Part shown: one piece after another, positions 17,511 to 26,413 of the stretch
Layout: the number at the start of each line of letters is the position of its first letter
Numbering within the stretch: position 1 is the first letter of the stretch
NCBI GenBank assembly: GCA_937931165.1
Contig: CALHCI010000031.1
Span: 1 to 64,000 of the forward strand
DNA: 64,000 nucleotides
From: an uncultured Granulosicoccaceae bacterium
GTDB lineage: Bacteria; Pseudomonadota; Gammaproteobacteria; Granulosicoccales; Granulosicoccaceae
Reading direction: 5' to 3'
Made by a program: the position numbers and the translations under genes
The notes under the pieces: generated by a model
Database searches by the model: none
What the model was told of the DNA's origin: nothing
Seen by the model: only the letters and a program-made list of their open reading frames with translations

Positions 17511-18608
17511 GTGACCAATTCATCTTTCGATGAACTCTTTCTCAATGATACGCCACTGATGGATGTCAGAGCGCCTTGTGAATTTCAGAAGGGCTTTTTT
17601 CCAACATCTGCCAACCTTCCGATCCTTGACGATAAAGAACGCGAGCTTGTTGGCACCTGCTATAAACAACACGGACAGCAAAGGGCAATTGAGCTCGGGC
17701 ACGCATTGTTAACCGATGAGAAAAGACAGGCACGAATCACGGCCTGGAGTCAGTTCGCAACGACTCACCCACAAGGGTACCTGTACTGTTTCCGTGGCGG
17801 TAAGCGATCACACATATCACAACAGTGGCTTGCGGAAAAAAACATCAGATACCCGTTAATAAAGGGTGGCTATAAGGCTTTGCGTACCTACCTGCTGGAG
17901 ACACTTGAACACTACTCCAACACGTTACCTTTGATACTACTTAGTGGTAAAACCGGCAGTGGCAAAACACTGCTTTTACCCAGGTTGCCTCATCATATAG
18001 ATCTTGAAGGGCTGGCCAATCACAGAGGCTCAAGCTTTGGTTCGGTGTTAACTCCACAACCCACCAACATCACCTTTGAAAACGGACTGGCCGTTTCAAT
18101 GCTGAAGGTAGCTCAAAGCAATCCCCTACAGGTATACATAGAAGACGAAGGTACGCTTATTGGTCGTATTTCTATACCCGAGACGTTAAGAGCACGAATG
18201 CTAAAGTTACCAGCGGTACTATTGACAGCGAGTATTGAAAAAAGAGTAGAAGTATCGGAAAAAGATTACATCGCGGACTTGCTTTCGGCATATCAAATCA
18301 AGCACGGAATAGAGTCGGGTTTAAGCCTGTTTATTGAACATCACAAAGGAGCACTACAGAAAATCCACAAACGCTTTGGTGCAGAAAATGTAAAACGCTG
18401 CCTTAACATGTTTGATGATGGAATCAAAACTCTCAATAACCAAAATAGTACCGCCGGGTTTCACCCTTACATAGAAAATCTCCTTACCCGATACTACGAT
18501 CCGATGTACGAATATCAATTCAAAAGTAAAAACCGCAAGATAGTATTTTCCGGAGATGCAGACGAAGTACTGCAATGGTGTGAAGCCGTAAAACACACAG
18601 GTTTGTAA
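17511..18608 (+). CDS. mnmH: tRNA 2-selenouridine synthase
   Basis: This 365-residue protein (E. coli MnmH/SelU has 364) has an N-terminal rhodanese domain with the catalytic cysteine in YCFRGGKRS (C93) and a C-terminal P-loop domain with GKTGSGKT (residues 146-153). It replaces sulfur by selenium, using selenophosphate, on the wobble 2-thiouridine of tRNAs for Lys, Glu and Gln, through a geranylated intermediate. The start is GTG. It sits 30 bases after the Crp/Fnr regulator. The selenophosphate synthetase gene selD is not in the window. Confidence 0.93.
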   Translation: MTNSSFDELFLNDTPLMDVRAPCEFQKGFFPTSANLPILDDKERELVGTCYKQHGQQRAIELGHALLTDEKRQARITAWSQFATTHPQGYLYCFRGGKRSHISQQWLAEKNIRYPLIKGGYKALRTYLLETLEHYSNTLPLILLSGKTGSGKTLLLPRLPHHIDLEGLANHRGSSFGSVLTPQPTNITFENGLAVSMLKVAQSNPLQVYIEDEGTLIGRISIPETLRARMLKLPAVLLTASIEKRVEVSEKDYIADLLSAYQIKHGIESGLSLFIEHHKGALQKIHKRFGAENVKRCLNMFDDGIKTLNNQNSTAGFHPYIENLLTRYYDPMYEYQFKSKNRKIVFSGDADEVLQWCEAVKHTGL

Positions 18609-18739
18609 ATAATTTCACCGGAACCACTTGGAATTTGGCCTAATTGATACAGTATTCTTCTGCAAATACAGAAATCCTTGACTAGCTTCAGAACCGTAGC
18701 CTTGAGCTGCAGTACTTAGACTTTTACAGGAGATCTGTC

Positions 18740-18940
18740 TTGAATACTTCCAAAACCGTTACCGGTGCGGCAAATCAGTCCCCGGCAGTTAAAAAGCACA
18801 TCCAATCTCAAGCGTCGAATACAACAACAGGCGCAGCAAACCAGTCACCGTCAGTGAAGAAGCATGTAAAAACTTCGTCGAGTACAACGGGTGCTGCCAA
18901 CCAATCCCCCAGTGTAAAGAGACACCTGCAACAGCAGTAA
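18740..18940 (+). CDS. 66-residue triple-repeat peptide
   Basis: The peptide contains three copies of TGAANQSPxVK[K/R]H (residues 8-20, 30-42, 50-62) joined by Ser/Thr/Gln-rich spacers. It has no cysteine, signal peptide or membrane helix and is strongly basic. The TTG start has AGGAG seven bases upstream. The repeats differ at many third codon positions yet keep the same residues, so the amino-acid sequence appears selected. The DUF6065-like gene starts about 20 bases downstream with its own ribosome-binding site, suggesting one operon. Possible roles are a modified-peptide precursor or a trivalent linear-motif scaffold; neither is shown. Confidence 0.75.
   Translation: MNTSKTVTGAANQSPAVKKHIQSQASNTTTGAANQSPSVKKHVKTSSSTTGAANQSPSVKRHLQQQ
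18761..18925 (+). repeat. Three in-frame 39-bp coding repeats with synonymous divergence
   Basis: Units at 18761-18799, 18827-18865 and 18887-18925 encode the same 13-residue motif. Units 1 and 2 differ in nine of thirteen codons, eight of them silent. The serine of unit 2 is TCA while in unit 3 it is AGT. This is the opposite of a recent tandem duplication. Confidence 0.9.
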
Positions 18941-18956
18941 AATCGAAGGGGAGTTG

Positions 18957-19763
18957 ATGATGGAAACAGTTAAGAAACAATTCGACACTGATGTTAAAGA
19001 GCAATCTACACATCAACCTATTATCAGTTTCTATAAGGCTTACCCGGATTCACTCCCGCCTATGGCTGCCGATCGCTCTGCGCTCGGCAGCATTCCCACC
19101 CAGGCCTATCAATACTGTGAAGCAGTAACAACAGCATCAGCGTTCGGGTGGTATGCCTTTCCTGCCGCTTCAGTAACGCTGACTTTTGACGGGGTTGATG
19201 TTTATTTGGTTGAAGAGGGTCAACGAAGAAAATTCTCCGTCCTTCAACTGGATGAGATGGACAGCTGGTGGAATTGTCATTGCCCTTCACACTTGCAGGA
19301 TATGGCACCCCCCTTCATTACCAACCTCGGGATACCCGGCTATGTACAGATATGGTCCGGCCTGCTGGTAGAAACCCGCAAGAGCTGGAGTACTCTGGTG
19401 CGTCCAATTGCCAATACACCAATCAGTAACCAGTTTTTTTGTTTTGAAGGTATGATTGAAACAGATTCCTACTCGCCAGCCCCGCTGTTTATAAATCTGA
19501 AAATTCAGGTGACCAATACACCGGTAGAATTTTCACATCTGGAACCGCTGTTTCAAATACAGCCCATTCACCGATCGTGCTACAGTAAAAAATCCCTAAA
19601 CGACTTTAACAGCAGCAATATCGATAACCACAGCGATATGACCGACCTTCATTGGCATCGCTATTCAAACACTGTAAGAAAAGTCGATCCTCGAACCGAT
19701 GACCATCGGACTGGCCAGTACGCAACCTCGACCCGAAAACGAAGTAAACGAGAAACTCAGTAG
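18957..19763 (+). CDS. DUF6065-like protein
   Basis: This protein of about 268 residues is soluble. It has the pattern I associate with DUF6065: an FYKAYPDSLPPMAADRSALG block, then YCEAVTTASAFGWYAFPA, then GYVQIWSGLLVETRKSWS and LVRPIANTP, with a late LFQIQPIHR. No catalytic motif is known to me. Start candidates are TTG 18954, ATG 18957 and ATG 18960; the AAGGGGAG upstream spaces best for 18957 or 18960. The C-terminal tail is basic and ends inside a 15-bp tandem repeat. It lies just behind the triple-repeat peptide and may act on or with it (inference). Confidence 0.75.
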   Translation: MMETVKKQFDTDVKEQSTHQPIISFYKAYPDSLPPMAADRSALGSIPTQAYQYCEAVTTASAFGWYAFPAASVTLTFDGVDVYLVEEGQRRKFSVLQLDEMDSWWNCHCPSHLQDMAPPFITNLGIPGYVQIWSGLLVETRKSWSTLVRPIANTPISNQFFCFEGMIETDSYSPAPLFINLKIQVTNTPVEFSHLEPLFQIQPIHRSCYSKKSLNDFNSSNIDNHSDMTDLHWHRYSNTVRKVDPRTDDHRTGQYATSTRKRSKRETQ

Positions 19764-19787
19764 CGAGAAACTCAGTAGCGAGAAACT
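19749..19787. repeat. 15-bp tandem repeat across a stop codon
   Basis: The unit cgagaaactcagtag occurs twice exactly and a third time in part (cgagaaact). The TAG stop of the DUF6065-like gene lies within the first unit. It probably arose by slippage and also separates two convergent genes. Confidence 0.9.
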
Positions 19788-19799
19788 AAGTTTTATGCG

Positions 19800-21473
19800 T
19801 TATTCGAACGGCACACCAGCACGGGCAAGCCTGTCGGCTATCTGTCTGCCACTTTGATAAGCCGCGTTTGGTGAGTTTGAAAGATAACTGCTGGTCGTAA
19901 ACATAGGGTCACTTTCCAACAGCTTTCTGGCACTTTGCTGCGCTTTCTCAGTTTTACCCAGGTCCATTTGTATTGCCACTAACGTACGCAGGTTAGAGGT
20001 ATGCTGAGGATTTAGTTCAAAAGCCCTGTCTGCATGAAGCTCGGCATTTTCATAGTCATCTATTGAATAGTAGGCAGCAGCGGCACAGGTATGGAACATG
20101 TTAAGTTGCGGATCAAACGGGGACAGGCTCAGCGCCTTATTGGCGCACTTAATGGCTTCGTGGCCCCGGCCCTTATAAGAGAGCACCGCCGCCTTGTATG
20201 CATAGGTCAACGGTTCATTAGGATTATATTTTTCTGCCCGGTTGTAAATATCAAGACCATTTTCCGGGTTGCGATTGAGTTGTGTTTCAACCAGGCCGCT
20301 GACTGTCAGCGCCAGAGAGTTTCGCGGGTCTGCTTCAAGTGCACGATTAAGGAAGTGCTCGGCGGCAGCCTTCTTTTCTTCGATGCCACTGTTCCAGCCG
20401 CCCTTGCGATTTAATTGCAAAACATACCAGTGCGCAAGTTGCGCGTTTACTGTTGTGTGTGCCGGGTATGACAGAAGAATTTGCTTAAGCGCCGTTCGGG
20501 CTTTAATGAAACCGGAATCGACGCGACTATGCATATTGTAGATACCTGCGACCAGTTTGGTATGCATGGTCAGGCTATCAAGCGGTTCAAAGCGGGCACG
20601 CTTTACCTCCTGAGCAATAATTGAATCTCCGGTGCGATAGATTAATTCATCGGTTAATTCATCTTCTTCACGAAGTAATGCATCGACGGAACAAGGCAGC
20701 TCGCTCGCCCAAATTACCTCAGAGCTGACGCAATCTGCGAGCTCGACCAACAGCTTAAGATGACCTTTGTGGCAAAAGTAGCTACCGGACATCACATAGT
20801 CTGTACCAAGCTGATCAGCAATTTGCCTGAGACTCCAGTCTACATTGCGAAGCTTGTTAGTACTTAGTCTTGAGATCACGTTAAAATGCGATGAACGGGA
20901 TAAGCCGGCTATGACGCTGGCAGCAAGCATCTCTCCAATGACTACTTCAGAGTCATGACTGGAGCCGTGGTATCTGAATGGAATAATCGCGATGGTCGGG
21001 CTGGAATTATCAGTAGCGCGGACCGGCCACAAACGAACACCAACTCCATTTGCCTCATTTGCCGCCTCCCGGCTGGCAATTCGGGGCTTTACTTTCGGCG
21101 TGGCACTGGTGGGTTCACGAATTTCGAAGCTTGCGGTGCTCAGTGATTCAAAAGTTGCAATGTAATTGCCAGCCGGTACATCGATACGAATTGAATCTCT
21201 TTTGCCGACGCCCAGATAGTATTTGTCGAGAGCACGGCGCGCGTGGCGGGCAATGTTGCGCACATAGGGGTCTGATGGATCAAAGCCGTCCCCTTTGCCA
21301 AACGCTTCTACTGCGATGTTGTAAGAGCGAATGGTGTCCTCGCCGGACAGCGTCTTGTTTACCACATAGGAAAGAAATGTTTTAAGTCGTCCGGACTTTT
21401 TAAATTCCGGAGCACAGAGCAGCTTCTCTAGTTGCGAGTTAACCTGCTCGCTCCAGGTACTTGTTTCTGGCAA
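19800..21473 (-). CDS. Winged-helix / FlgO-like / TPR regulator
   Basis: This 557-residue protein has an N-terminal domain (residues 8-112: RLKTFLSYVVNKTLSG, YNIAVEAFGKGDGFDPSDP, RHARRALDKYYL) typical of CadC-like or adenylate-cyclase-associated winged-helix sensors. A FlgO-like domain follows (TIAIIPFRY to about residue 290), then at least five TPR repeats (residues 340-520). No membrane helix is evident, so it is probably a cytosolic signal-responsive regulator. The TTG start has GGGAG seven bases away. It converges on the DUF6065-like gene with a 36-base gap; a regulatory link to that locus is only a guess. Confidence 0.75.
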   Translation of the reverse strand: MPETSTWSEQVNSQLEKLLCAPEFKKSGRLKTFLSYVVNKTLSGEDTIRSYNIAVEAFGKGDGFDPSDPYVRNIARHARRALDKYYLGVGKRDSIRIDVPAGNYIATFESLSTASFEIREPTSATPKVKPRIASREAANEANGVGVRLWPVRATDNSSPTIAIIPFRYHGSSHDSEVVIGEMLAASVIAGLSRSSHFNVISRLSTNKLRNVDWSLRQIADQLGTDYVMSGSYFCHKGHLKLLVELADCVSSEVIWASELPCSVDALLREEDELTDELIYRTGDSIIAQEVKRARFEPLDSLTMHTKLVAGIYNMHSRVDSGFIKARTALKQILLSYPAHTTVNAQLAHWYVLQLNRKGGWNSGIEEKKAAAEHFLNRALEADPRNSLALTVSGLVETQLNRNPENGLDIYNRAEKYNPNEPLTYAYKAAVLSYKGRGHEAIKCANKALSLSPFDPQLNMFHTCAAAAYYSIDDYENAELHADRAFELNPQHTSNLRTLVAIQMDLGKTEKAQQSARKLLESDPMFTTSSYLSNSPNAAYQSGRQIADRLARAGVPFE

Positions 21474-21733
21474 TCAGCTCTCCCACCCAGACCCTGTTCA
21501 CCGGCGTCCCTTCCGCTAACGTGACAATCCCTTTTTTAAAAGACGGGATTTTTATCCATTACTTCAGCGGGTTAAACGGCAACCAACTCAAACAAGCTCT
21601 GTGCGTGCAACCCTCCCTGAACGCTACCACACACACTCAAAAAACTTTCGCACCACGACACGTTTCCCAATAAAACTCTACCAATAAAACTCTACAAGTG
21701 CCCCTGCACAAGAACGGCACAGTGCAAATGGAA

Positions 21734-21810
21734 TGGCACGCCCGGAAGGATTCGAACCTCCGACCACCTGGTTCGAAGCCAGGTACTCTATCCAGCTGAG
21801 CTACGGGCGC
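21734..21810 (-). tRNA. tRNA-Arg (anticodon TCG)
   Basis: The reverse strand folds as a full 77-nt tRNA: acceptor GCGCCCG pairing with CGGGCGT, D arm AGCTCAGCTGGATAGAG, anticodon loop CTTCGAA flanked by CCTGG/CCAGG, T arm with GGTTCGAATCC, and an encoded CCA end. The anticodon TCG reads CGA arginine codons. Confidence 0.97.
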
Positions 21811-21886
21811 TTTATTCTCAATTCCGACCTATTGTAGTTTGTCTGGTGCCATATTGACAGATGAACTACACGACGGATCGTTAATG

Positions 21887-22729
21887 TCAGGCCTGCACCA
21901 CCTGACGCTGATTGCCAAGGCCTGCAATCTCTAACGTGACTACATCTCCTTCTTTAAGGTACTGAGGAGTTGGTTTCATCCCCATACCGACCCCCGGAGG
22001 CGTGCCGGTCGATATCACATCTCCAGCCTGCAGGCTCATAAATCTGGACACGTAAGACACCAAAAACGGCACCTGATACACCATTGTAGCGGTGGAACCG
22101 TTCTGACGTTGTTCGCCGTTGACCTCTAATCGCATCTGCAGATCCTGCGGATCGGTGATCTCATCTCTGGTAACCAGCCATGGACCCATCGGTCCAAAGG
22201 TATCTGCAGACTTTCCCTTGACCCACTGTCCGGAACGGTGGATTTGAAAATCCCGCTCTGATACGTCGTTTACCACACAATAGCCGGCGATATGATCGAG
22301 GGCATTCGACTCATCGACGTACTTGCCATCTTTTCCTATCACGATTGCCAACTCAACTTCCCAGTCCAGTGCTGTTGAGTCGCGTGGGATCTCAATCGCA
22401 TCATTAGGACCGCAGATTGCCGAAGTCGCCTTGAAAAAGACCACCGGTTCAGGCGGCAGGTCGAGCCCTGACTCGGCGGCATGGTCTGAGTAGTTCAGTC
22501 CGATACATATCATTTTACCCACATTGCCAACACAAGGTCCGACGCGCTCCGAGCTGTCAACGACCGGCAATCCGGTCAAATCCAATGCACGCAGTGTGTT
22601 GAGCGATGCATCTGAGATCGTTGCACCGGTGATATCGTCGACATGACCGGACAGATCCCTGATGTTGCCATCGCTATCCATTATTGCCGGGCGCTCTGAA
22701 CCGGAAGGTCCAACACGTAATAGTTTCAT
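21887..22729 (-). CDS. Fumarylacetoacetate hydrolase family protein (likely 2,4-diketo-3-deoxy-L-fuconate hydrolase)
   Basis: This 280-residue protein has the FAH fold markers: ICIGLNYSDHAAESG, PVVFFKATSAICGPND, DWEVELAIVIGK with metal-binding acids, and DVISTGTPPGVGMG. The family cleaves C-C bonds of acylpyruvates using Mg. The neighbouring SDR resembles 2-keto-3-deoxy-L-fuconate dehydrogenase, so this enzyme would split 2,4-diketo-3-deoxy-L-fuconate into pyruvate and lactate. That assignment rests on context; ureidoglycolate-lyase-like annotation is the generic alternative. Confidence 0.85.
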   Translation of the reverse strand: MKLLRVGPSGSERPAIMDSDGNIRDLSGHVDDITGATISDASLNTLRALDLTGLPVVDSSERVGPCVGNVGKMICIGLNYSDHAAESGLDLPPEPVVFFKATSAICGPNDAIEIPRDSTALDWEVELAIVIGKDGKYVDESNALDHIAGYCVVNDVSERDFQIHRSGQWVKGKSADTFGPMGPWLVTRDEITDPQDLQMRLEVNGEQRQNGSTATMVYQVPFLVSYVSRFMSLQAGDVISTGTPPGVGMGMKPTPQYLKEGDVVTLEIAGLGNQRQVVQA

Positions 22730-22870
22730 CTGCGGTACCTGAGTTATTCGCTTCGCTTGTATTCTACGTGTGAAACTACGGATCTGGCTACGGTTTGCCG
22801 TGGAAATCGCCGTTCATACCAGCCGTTGTCCGGCACCGTTGTCCACCAGTCCTTATCCACCAGCAGGGCA

Positions 22871-23605
22871 CTAAATAGCCCAGCCGCCGTCAATCACATG
22901 TGTCTGGCCGGTTGTAAAAGCCGAATCATCGCTGGCGAGGTACAACGCAAGACTGGCGATTTCCTCGACACTACCCAGCCGTCCCATGGGCTGGCGGGCA
23001 ACAAAATCCTGCATGGCCTTTTCGTAGTCGCCGGTCGCCTTTAGGCGTTCGTGTAGTGATGGTGATTCTATTGTTCCGGGACAAATCGCATTGCAGCGAA
23101 TTCCACGGGTAACATAATCTGCAGCCACTGATTTAGTTAATCCGATAACCGCAGCTTTGGTAGTGGTATAAGCAAACCGGTTGGGAACACCTTTAAGGCT
23201 CGACGCAACCGATGACATATTAATGATTGAACCACCGCCGTGTTCGAGCATTGCAGGCAGTGCGGCAGAGATGGTGTAGTACATCGATCTGACATTCAGG
23301 TTAAACGAAAAATCCCATGATGCTTCATCGCATTCGAGGATAGTCCCGTTAGCCACATAGCCGGCGCAGTTGAATAACACATCAAGTTTACCGAGGTCAG
23401 CAACAGCTGCATCTACCGCTTTTTTATCGGTCACATCCAGCACACGGGTCTCAATACCCGGTGTTTTTAACATCGCCAGTGTATCGGTGTTTATATCGGT
23501 TGCCAGAACGCTTGCGCCTTGTGCTGCAAAACGTTCTGCGACTGCGCGACCGATACCCTGACCGGCCGCAGTAACAAGCACTTTTTTGTCTTTTAACTGC
23601 TGCAT
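22871..23605 (-). CDS. SDR family oxidoreductase, 2-keto-3-deoxy-L-fuconate dehydrogenase-like
   Basis: This protein of about 244 residues is a classical short-chain dehydrogenase: TAAGQGIGRAVAERF for the nucleotide, NCAGYVANGTILECD, catalytic Ser in NMSSVASS and YxxxK in YTTTKAAVIGL. The GIRCNAICPGTIESPSLHER block is close to the Xanthomonas 2-keto-3-deoxy-L-fuconate dehydrogenase and to BDH2. It should oxidise the C4 hydroxyl with NAD. The ATG at 23605 is preferred because AAGGA lies seven bases upstream; an upstream start at 23650 adds 15 unconserved residues. It precedes the FAH gene on the same strand. Confidence 0.87.
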   Translation of the reverse strand: MQQLKDKKVLVTAAGQGIGRAVAERFAAQGASVLATDINTDTLAMLKTPGIETRVLDVTDKKAVDAAVADLGKLDVLFNCAGYVANGTILECDEASWDFSFNLNVRSMYYTISAALPAMLEHGGGSIINMSSVASSLKGVPNRFAYTTTKAAVIGLTKSVAADYVTRGIRCNAICPGTIESPSLHERLKATGDYEKAMQDFVARQPMGRLGSVEEIASLALYLASDDSAFTTGQTHVIDGGWAI

Positions 23606-23689
23606 GTTTATTCCTTTTGTCTTATAAAGAAAAGCACTATCGCGGCTCACTGTGCTACCTTCCCAAGGCTGTGCACCGAGATTAGCCGA

Positions 23690-25315
23690 ATGCCTTCAAC
23701 CACCACTAATTTAGTAGCCAATGCCGAACAATACGACTTTATCATTGTCGGTGCGGGTTCTGCAGGATGCGTAGTTGCCAACAGGTTATCAGAAAATCCT
23801 GCACATTCGGTATTGCTGCTTGAGGCAGGCAGAACTGATTCAAATCCATGGCTGCATGTACCCGTGGGTTACTTTAAAACCATGCACAACCCGAAGTTCG
23901 ACTGGTGCTACATGACCGACAACGATCCGGGAATTGCCAACAGACAACTGCAGTGGCCGCGTGGAAAAGTACTGGGGGGTTCAAGTGCTATCAATGGACT
24001 GCTGTACGTGCGCGGGCAACACCAGGACTATGACCGCTGGGCAGAACTGGGCAACCGTGGCTGGGACTACGAAAGCGTATTGCCCTACTTCAAAAAATCT
24101 GAAGATCAATCACGCGGTGCCAATCAGTTCCATGGCAGTGGCGGGCCGCTGAAGGTTTCAGACTTAAGGCTGCGACGACCCATTGCCGATCACTTTATTG
24201 CCGGTGCTTCGGAGTGCCAGATTCCAGTCAATGATGACTACAATGGCGCAACCCAGGAAGGCATTAGCTACTTCCAGCAAACCGCTCACAATGGCTTTCG
24301 CTGGAGCACCGCCAAAGGCTTTCTGAGGCCAGCTAAAAAACGCAGTAATCTGACTGTTATTACCAACGCCCATACATGCAGAGTGATCTTCGAAGATCGC
24401 AAAGCGGTCGGCGTTGAATATCGCCGCCGTGGCAAAAAACTGGTCGCCAAAGCAAACCGAGAGGTAGTGCTTTCTGCCGGCGCTATCGGCTCGCCACAGA
24501 TTCTGCAGTGTTCAGGTGTGGGTGACGGCAAACATCTACAAGCACTGGATATTCCGGTTGTACACGATTTGCCGTGGGTCGGGCGTAACCTGCAGGACCA
24601 CCTGCAAATACGCGCGGTCTATAAAACCCACGAACAAACACTCAACGATGAACTCAACAGCCTTTGGAAACGCATCAAAGTCGGCATGCAATACGCCGCT
24701 TTTCGCACCGGACCGCTGACGCTTGCAGCAAGCCAGGTGACTATATTTACCAAGTCATCTCCCGAACTGGAGCGCCCTGACATTCAGTTTCATATGCAAC
24801 CGTTAAGCGCTGACAAACCGGGTGAGGGTGTGCATAACTTTTCTGCGTTTACCGCATCTGTCTGTCAGTTGCGGCCGGAAAGTCGCGGGGAAATTAAGAT
24901 CAAGTCTGCAGATGCTACCGACTACCCGTCTATTCAGCCTAACTATCTATCAACTGAACTCGACCTCAGAACCGCAGTCAATGGCTTAAAGGTCGCCAGA
25001 AAAATTGCCGCCGCCCCGTCACTGGCACCCCACATCATTGATGAATATGTGCCGGGCTATCAGTATGAAACAGACGATCAGCTCGAACAGGCCGTCAGGC
25101 AGTTCAGTCAAACCATCTACCACCCGGCAGGTACCTGTAAAATGGGCAACGATGCCGAGGCGGTTGTGGATGATCAATTAAGGGTGGCAGGGGTAGAAAA
25201 CCTTCGCGTCGTGGACGCTTCGATTATGCCGGAGATCGTTTCAGGCAATACCAATGCACCGACTATTATGATCGCAGAGAAAGCCTCCGACATGATTAAA
25301 GCAGCACATCAATAA
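23690..25315 (+). CDS. GMC family FAD-dependent oxidoreductase (choline dehydrogenase-like)
   Basis: This 541-residue enzyme begins with the FAD-binding DFIIVGAGSAGCVVANRLSE (about residues 15-34). It continues with GMC signatures WPRGKVLGGSSAINGL and EVVLSAGAIGSPQIL, and ends with YHPAGTCKMG, including the catalytic His, and SGNTNAPTIMIAEKA. GMC enzymes oxidise alcohols such as choline, sugars or long-chain alcohols. It is divergent from the SDR/FAH pair with an 84-base gap, so they may share regulation. A signal peptide is absent; the substrate is unknown. Confidence 0.9.
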   Translation: MPSTTTNLVANAEQYDFIIVGAGSAGCVVANRLSENPAHSVLLLEAGRTDSNPWLHVPVGYFKTMHNPKFDWCYMTDNDPGIANRQLQWPRGKVLGGSSAINGLLYVRGQHQDYDRWAELGNRGWDYESVLPYFKKSEDQSRGANQFHGSGGPLKVSDLRLRRPIADHFIAGASECQIPVNDDYNGATQEGISYFQQTAHNGFRWSTAKGFLRPAKKRSNLTVITNAHTCRVIFEDRKAVGVEYRRRGKKLVAKANREVVLSAGAIGSPQILQCSGVGDGKHLQALDIPVVHDLPWVGRNLQDHLQIRAVYKTHEQTLNDELNSLWKRIKVGMQYAAFRTGPLTLAASQVTIFTKSSPELERPDIQFHMQPLSADKPGEGVHNFSAFTASVCQLRPESRGEIKIKSADATDYPSIQPNYLSTELDLRTAVNGLKVARKIAAAPSLAPHIIDEYVPGYQYETDDQLEQAVRQFSQTIYHPAGTCKMGNDAEAVVDDQLRVAGVENLRVVDASIMPEIVSGNTNAPTIMIAEKASDMIKAAHQ

Positions 25316-25373
25316 CCACCCGGAAAACCTAATCGCCTGGCCCGGATTGTTATTATCCGGAAAAAACCCCTGA

Positions 25374-25853
25374 CTAAATCAAATCCGGTGCCGCGATATC
25401 TCGTCCAACCAGCACACAGTCATAAACTTCCGTGCGATCGCTGTCAGTAATCAAGTCAAACGACAACACTGTGTTTGAAGAACTAATGTTACGAATAACA
25501 AATGGCGAAATAAATGGTGAAGCAACATTGATCGACTGATCAGCCATAGACCGATTCCAGTATACGTCGCGAAATCGAGTCATCACTGCAGTGCCTGATC
25601 GAGAGAAAAAGACTTGATCTTCAGTGACAAACGTCTCGACTGTCACAGTACAAAACCACTGTCTGTCCGATTCTGTAAACAGCAACTCCGCCACGTCAAA
25701 GGCGGGTGCATCACACTGCAGCGGATCGTCAGGTACCATTGCAGCCTGTGGTTCGTCATCGGACAACATGGCCTGCGAGTCGTTATCGCTGCCACACGCC
25801 ACCAGACCAAACAACATCGCAGTTACAAAAGGAACAGTAATTCGGTAATCCAT
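25374..25853 (-). CDS. Small lipoprotein of unknown function
   Basis: The protein starts MDYRITVPFVTAMLFGLVACGSDND, where LVAC is a lipobox, so the mature N-terminal cysteine is lipidated. The mature 140 residues are acidic and beta-rich and contain two further cysteines likely to pair (around WFCTVTVETF and YDCVLVGRD). I do not recognise the family. The ATG at 25853 gives a standard signal peptide; a TTG at 25874 would add seven residues. It is monocistronic. Confidence 0.7.
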   Translation of the reverse strand: MDYRITVPFVTAMLFGLVACGSDNDSQAMLSDDEPQAAMVPDDPLQCDAPAFDVAELLFTESDRQWFCTVTVETFVTEDQVFFSRSGTAVMTRFRDVYWNRSMADQSINVASPFISPFVIRNISSSNTVLSFDLITDSDRTEVYDCVLVGRDIAAPDLI

Positions 25854-26081
25854 AAAACACGCTCGCGATAACAATTGACTCTACTCACCTGCTATAAGCG
25901 TAGTTCAAAATGTCGCGATTGCCGGAATGTACAGCCAGCTTCAATTGCGATCGCACAACTTTGCCAAAGACATTCAATGATTTTCCACTGTGCAAAAAAT
26001 TCTCTGCACGATATGCTGACATTGCTACCCACATTCCTGACTGTTCGAGCGCAGTCTCATAACAACTGACAGGCCAAGCAC

Positions 26082-26360
26082 ATGGTGACATCATTTATTT
26101 TACTTCGCGCCCGCAGAGGCAGCGTTAAATCGCTCGCCGAAAACCTGGCAGAACGACCGGGAATCGCCGAGGTTTATTCAGTCAGCGGGAATTTTGATCT
26201 GGTTGCAATTGCCAGAGTCAAAGATAACGACGCACTTGCCGACCTGGTGACCGGTGAACTCGCCTCAATCGAAGACATTACTCACAGCGAAACTATGCTC
26301 GCTTTCCGGGCATTTTCACGTCACGACCTGCAATCGATGTTTTCTATCGGAACCAGCTGA
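26082..26360 (+). CDS. Stand-alone Lrp/AsnC ligand-binding domain protein
   Basis: This 92-residue protein is only the C-terminal alpha/beta sandwich of Lrp/AsnC regulators (RAM domain): VTSFILLRARRGSV, PGIAEVYSVSGNFDLVAIARV, and a closing THSETMLAFRAF. No DNA-binding domain is present. Such proteins oligomerise and bind amino acids, and may modulate full-length Lrp proteins. It is alone, with the RND operon starting 222 bases further on. Confidence 0.88.
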   Translation: MVTSFILLRARRGSVKSLAENLAERPGIAEVYSVSGNFDLVAIARVKDNDALADLVTGELASIEDITHSETMLAFRAFSRHDLQSMFSIGTS

Positions 26361-26400
26361 TCTTCAGGCAGTCTCATTGTCACGCCTGTAATTCGTCCAC

Positions 26401-26413
26401 TATACTCAGTATA
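26401..26413. promoter_or_regulatory. Short palindrome upstream of the RND operon
   Basis: TATACT-C-AGTATA is a perfect 13-base inverted repeat in the 222-base region before the efflux adaptor gene. It could be an operator half-pair or chance; no promoter hexamers are clearly placed around it. Confidence 0.25.

Noticed and set aside
25342-25360. CCGGAT / ATCCGG hairpin after the GMC gene as a terminator
   Set aside because: It is followed by A residues, not T, on the strand of the gene ending before it, and on the minus strand the T tract precedes the stem. It does not fit a Rho-independent terminator in either direction.
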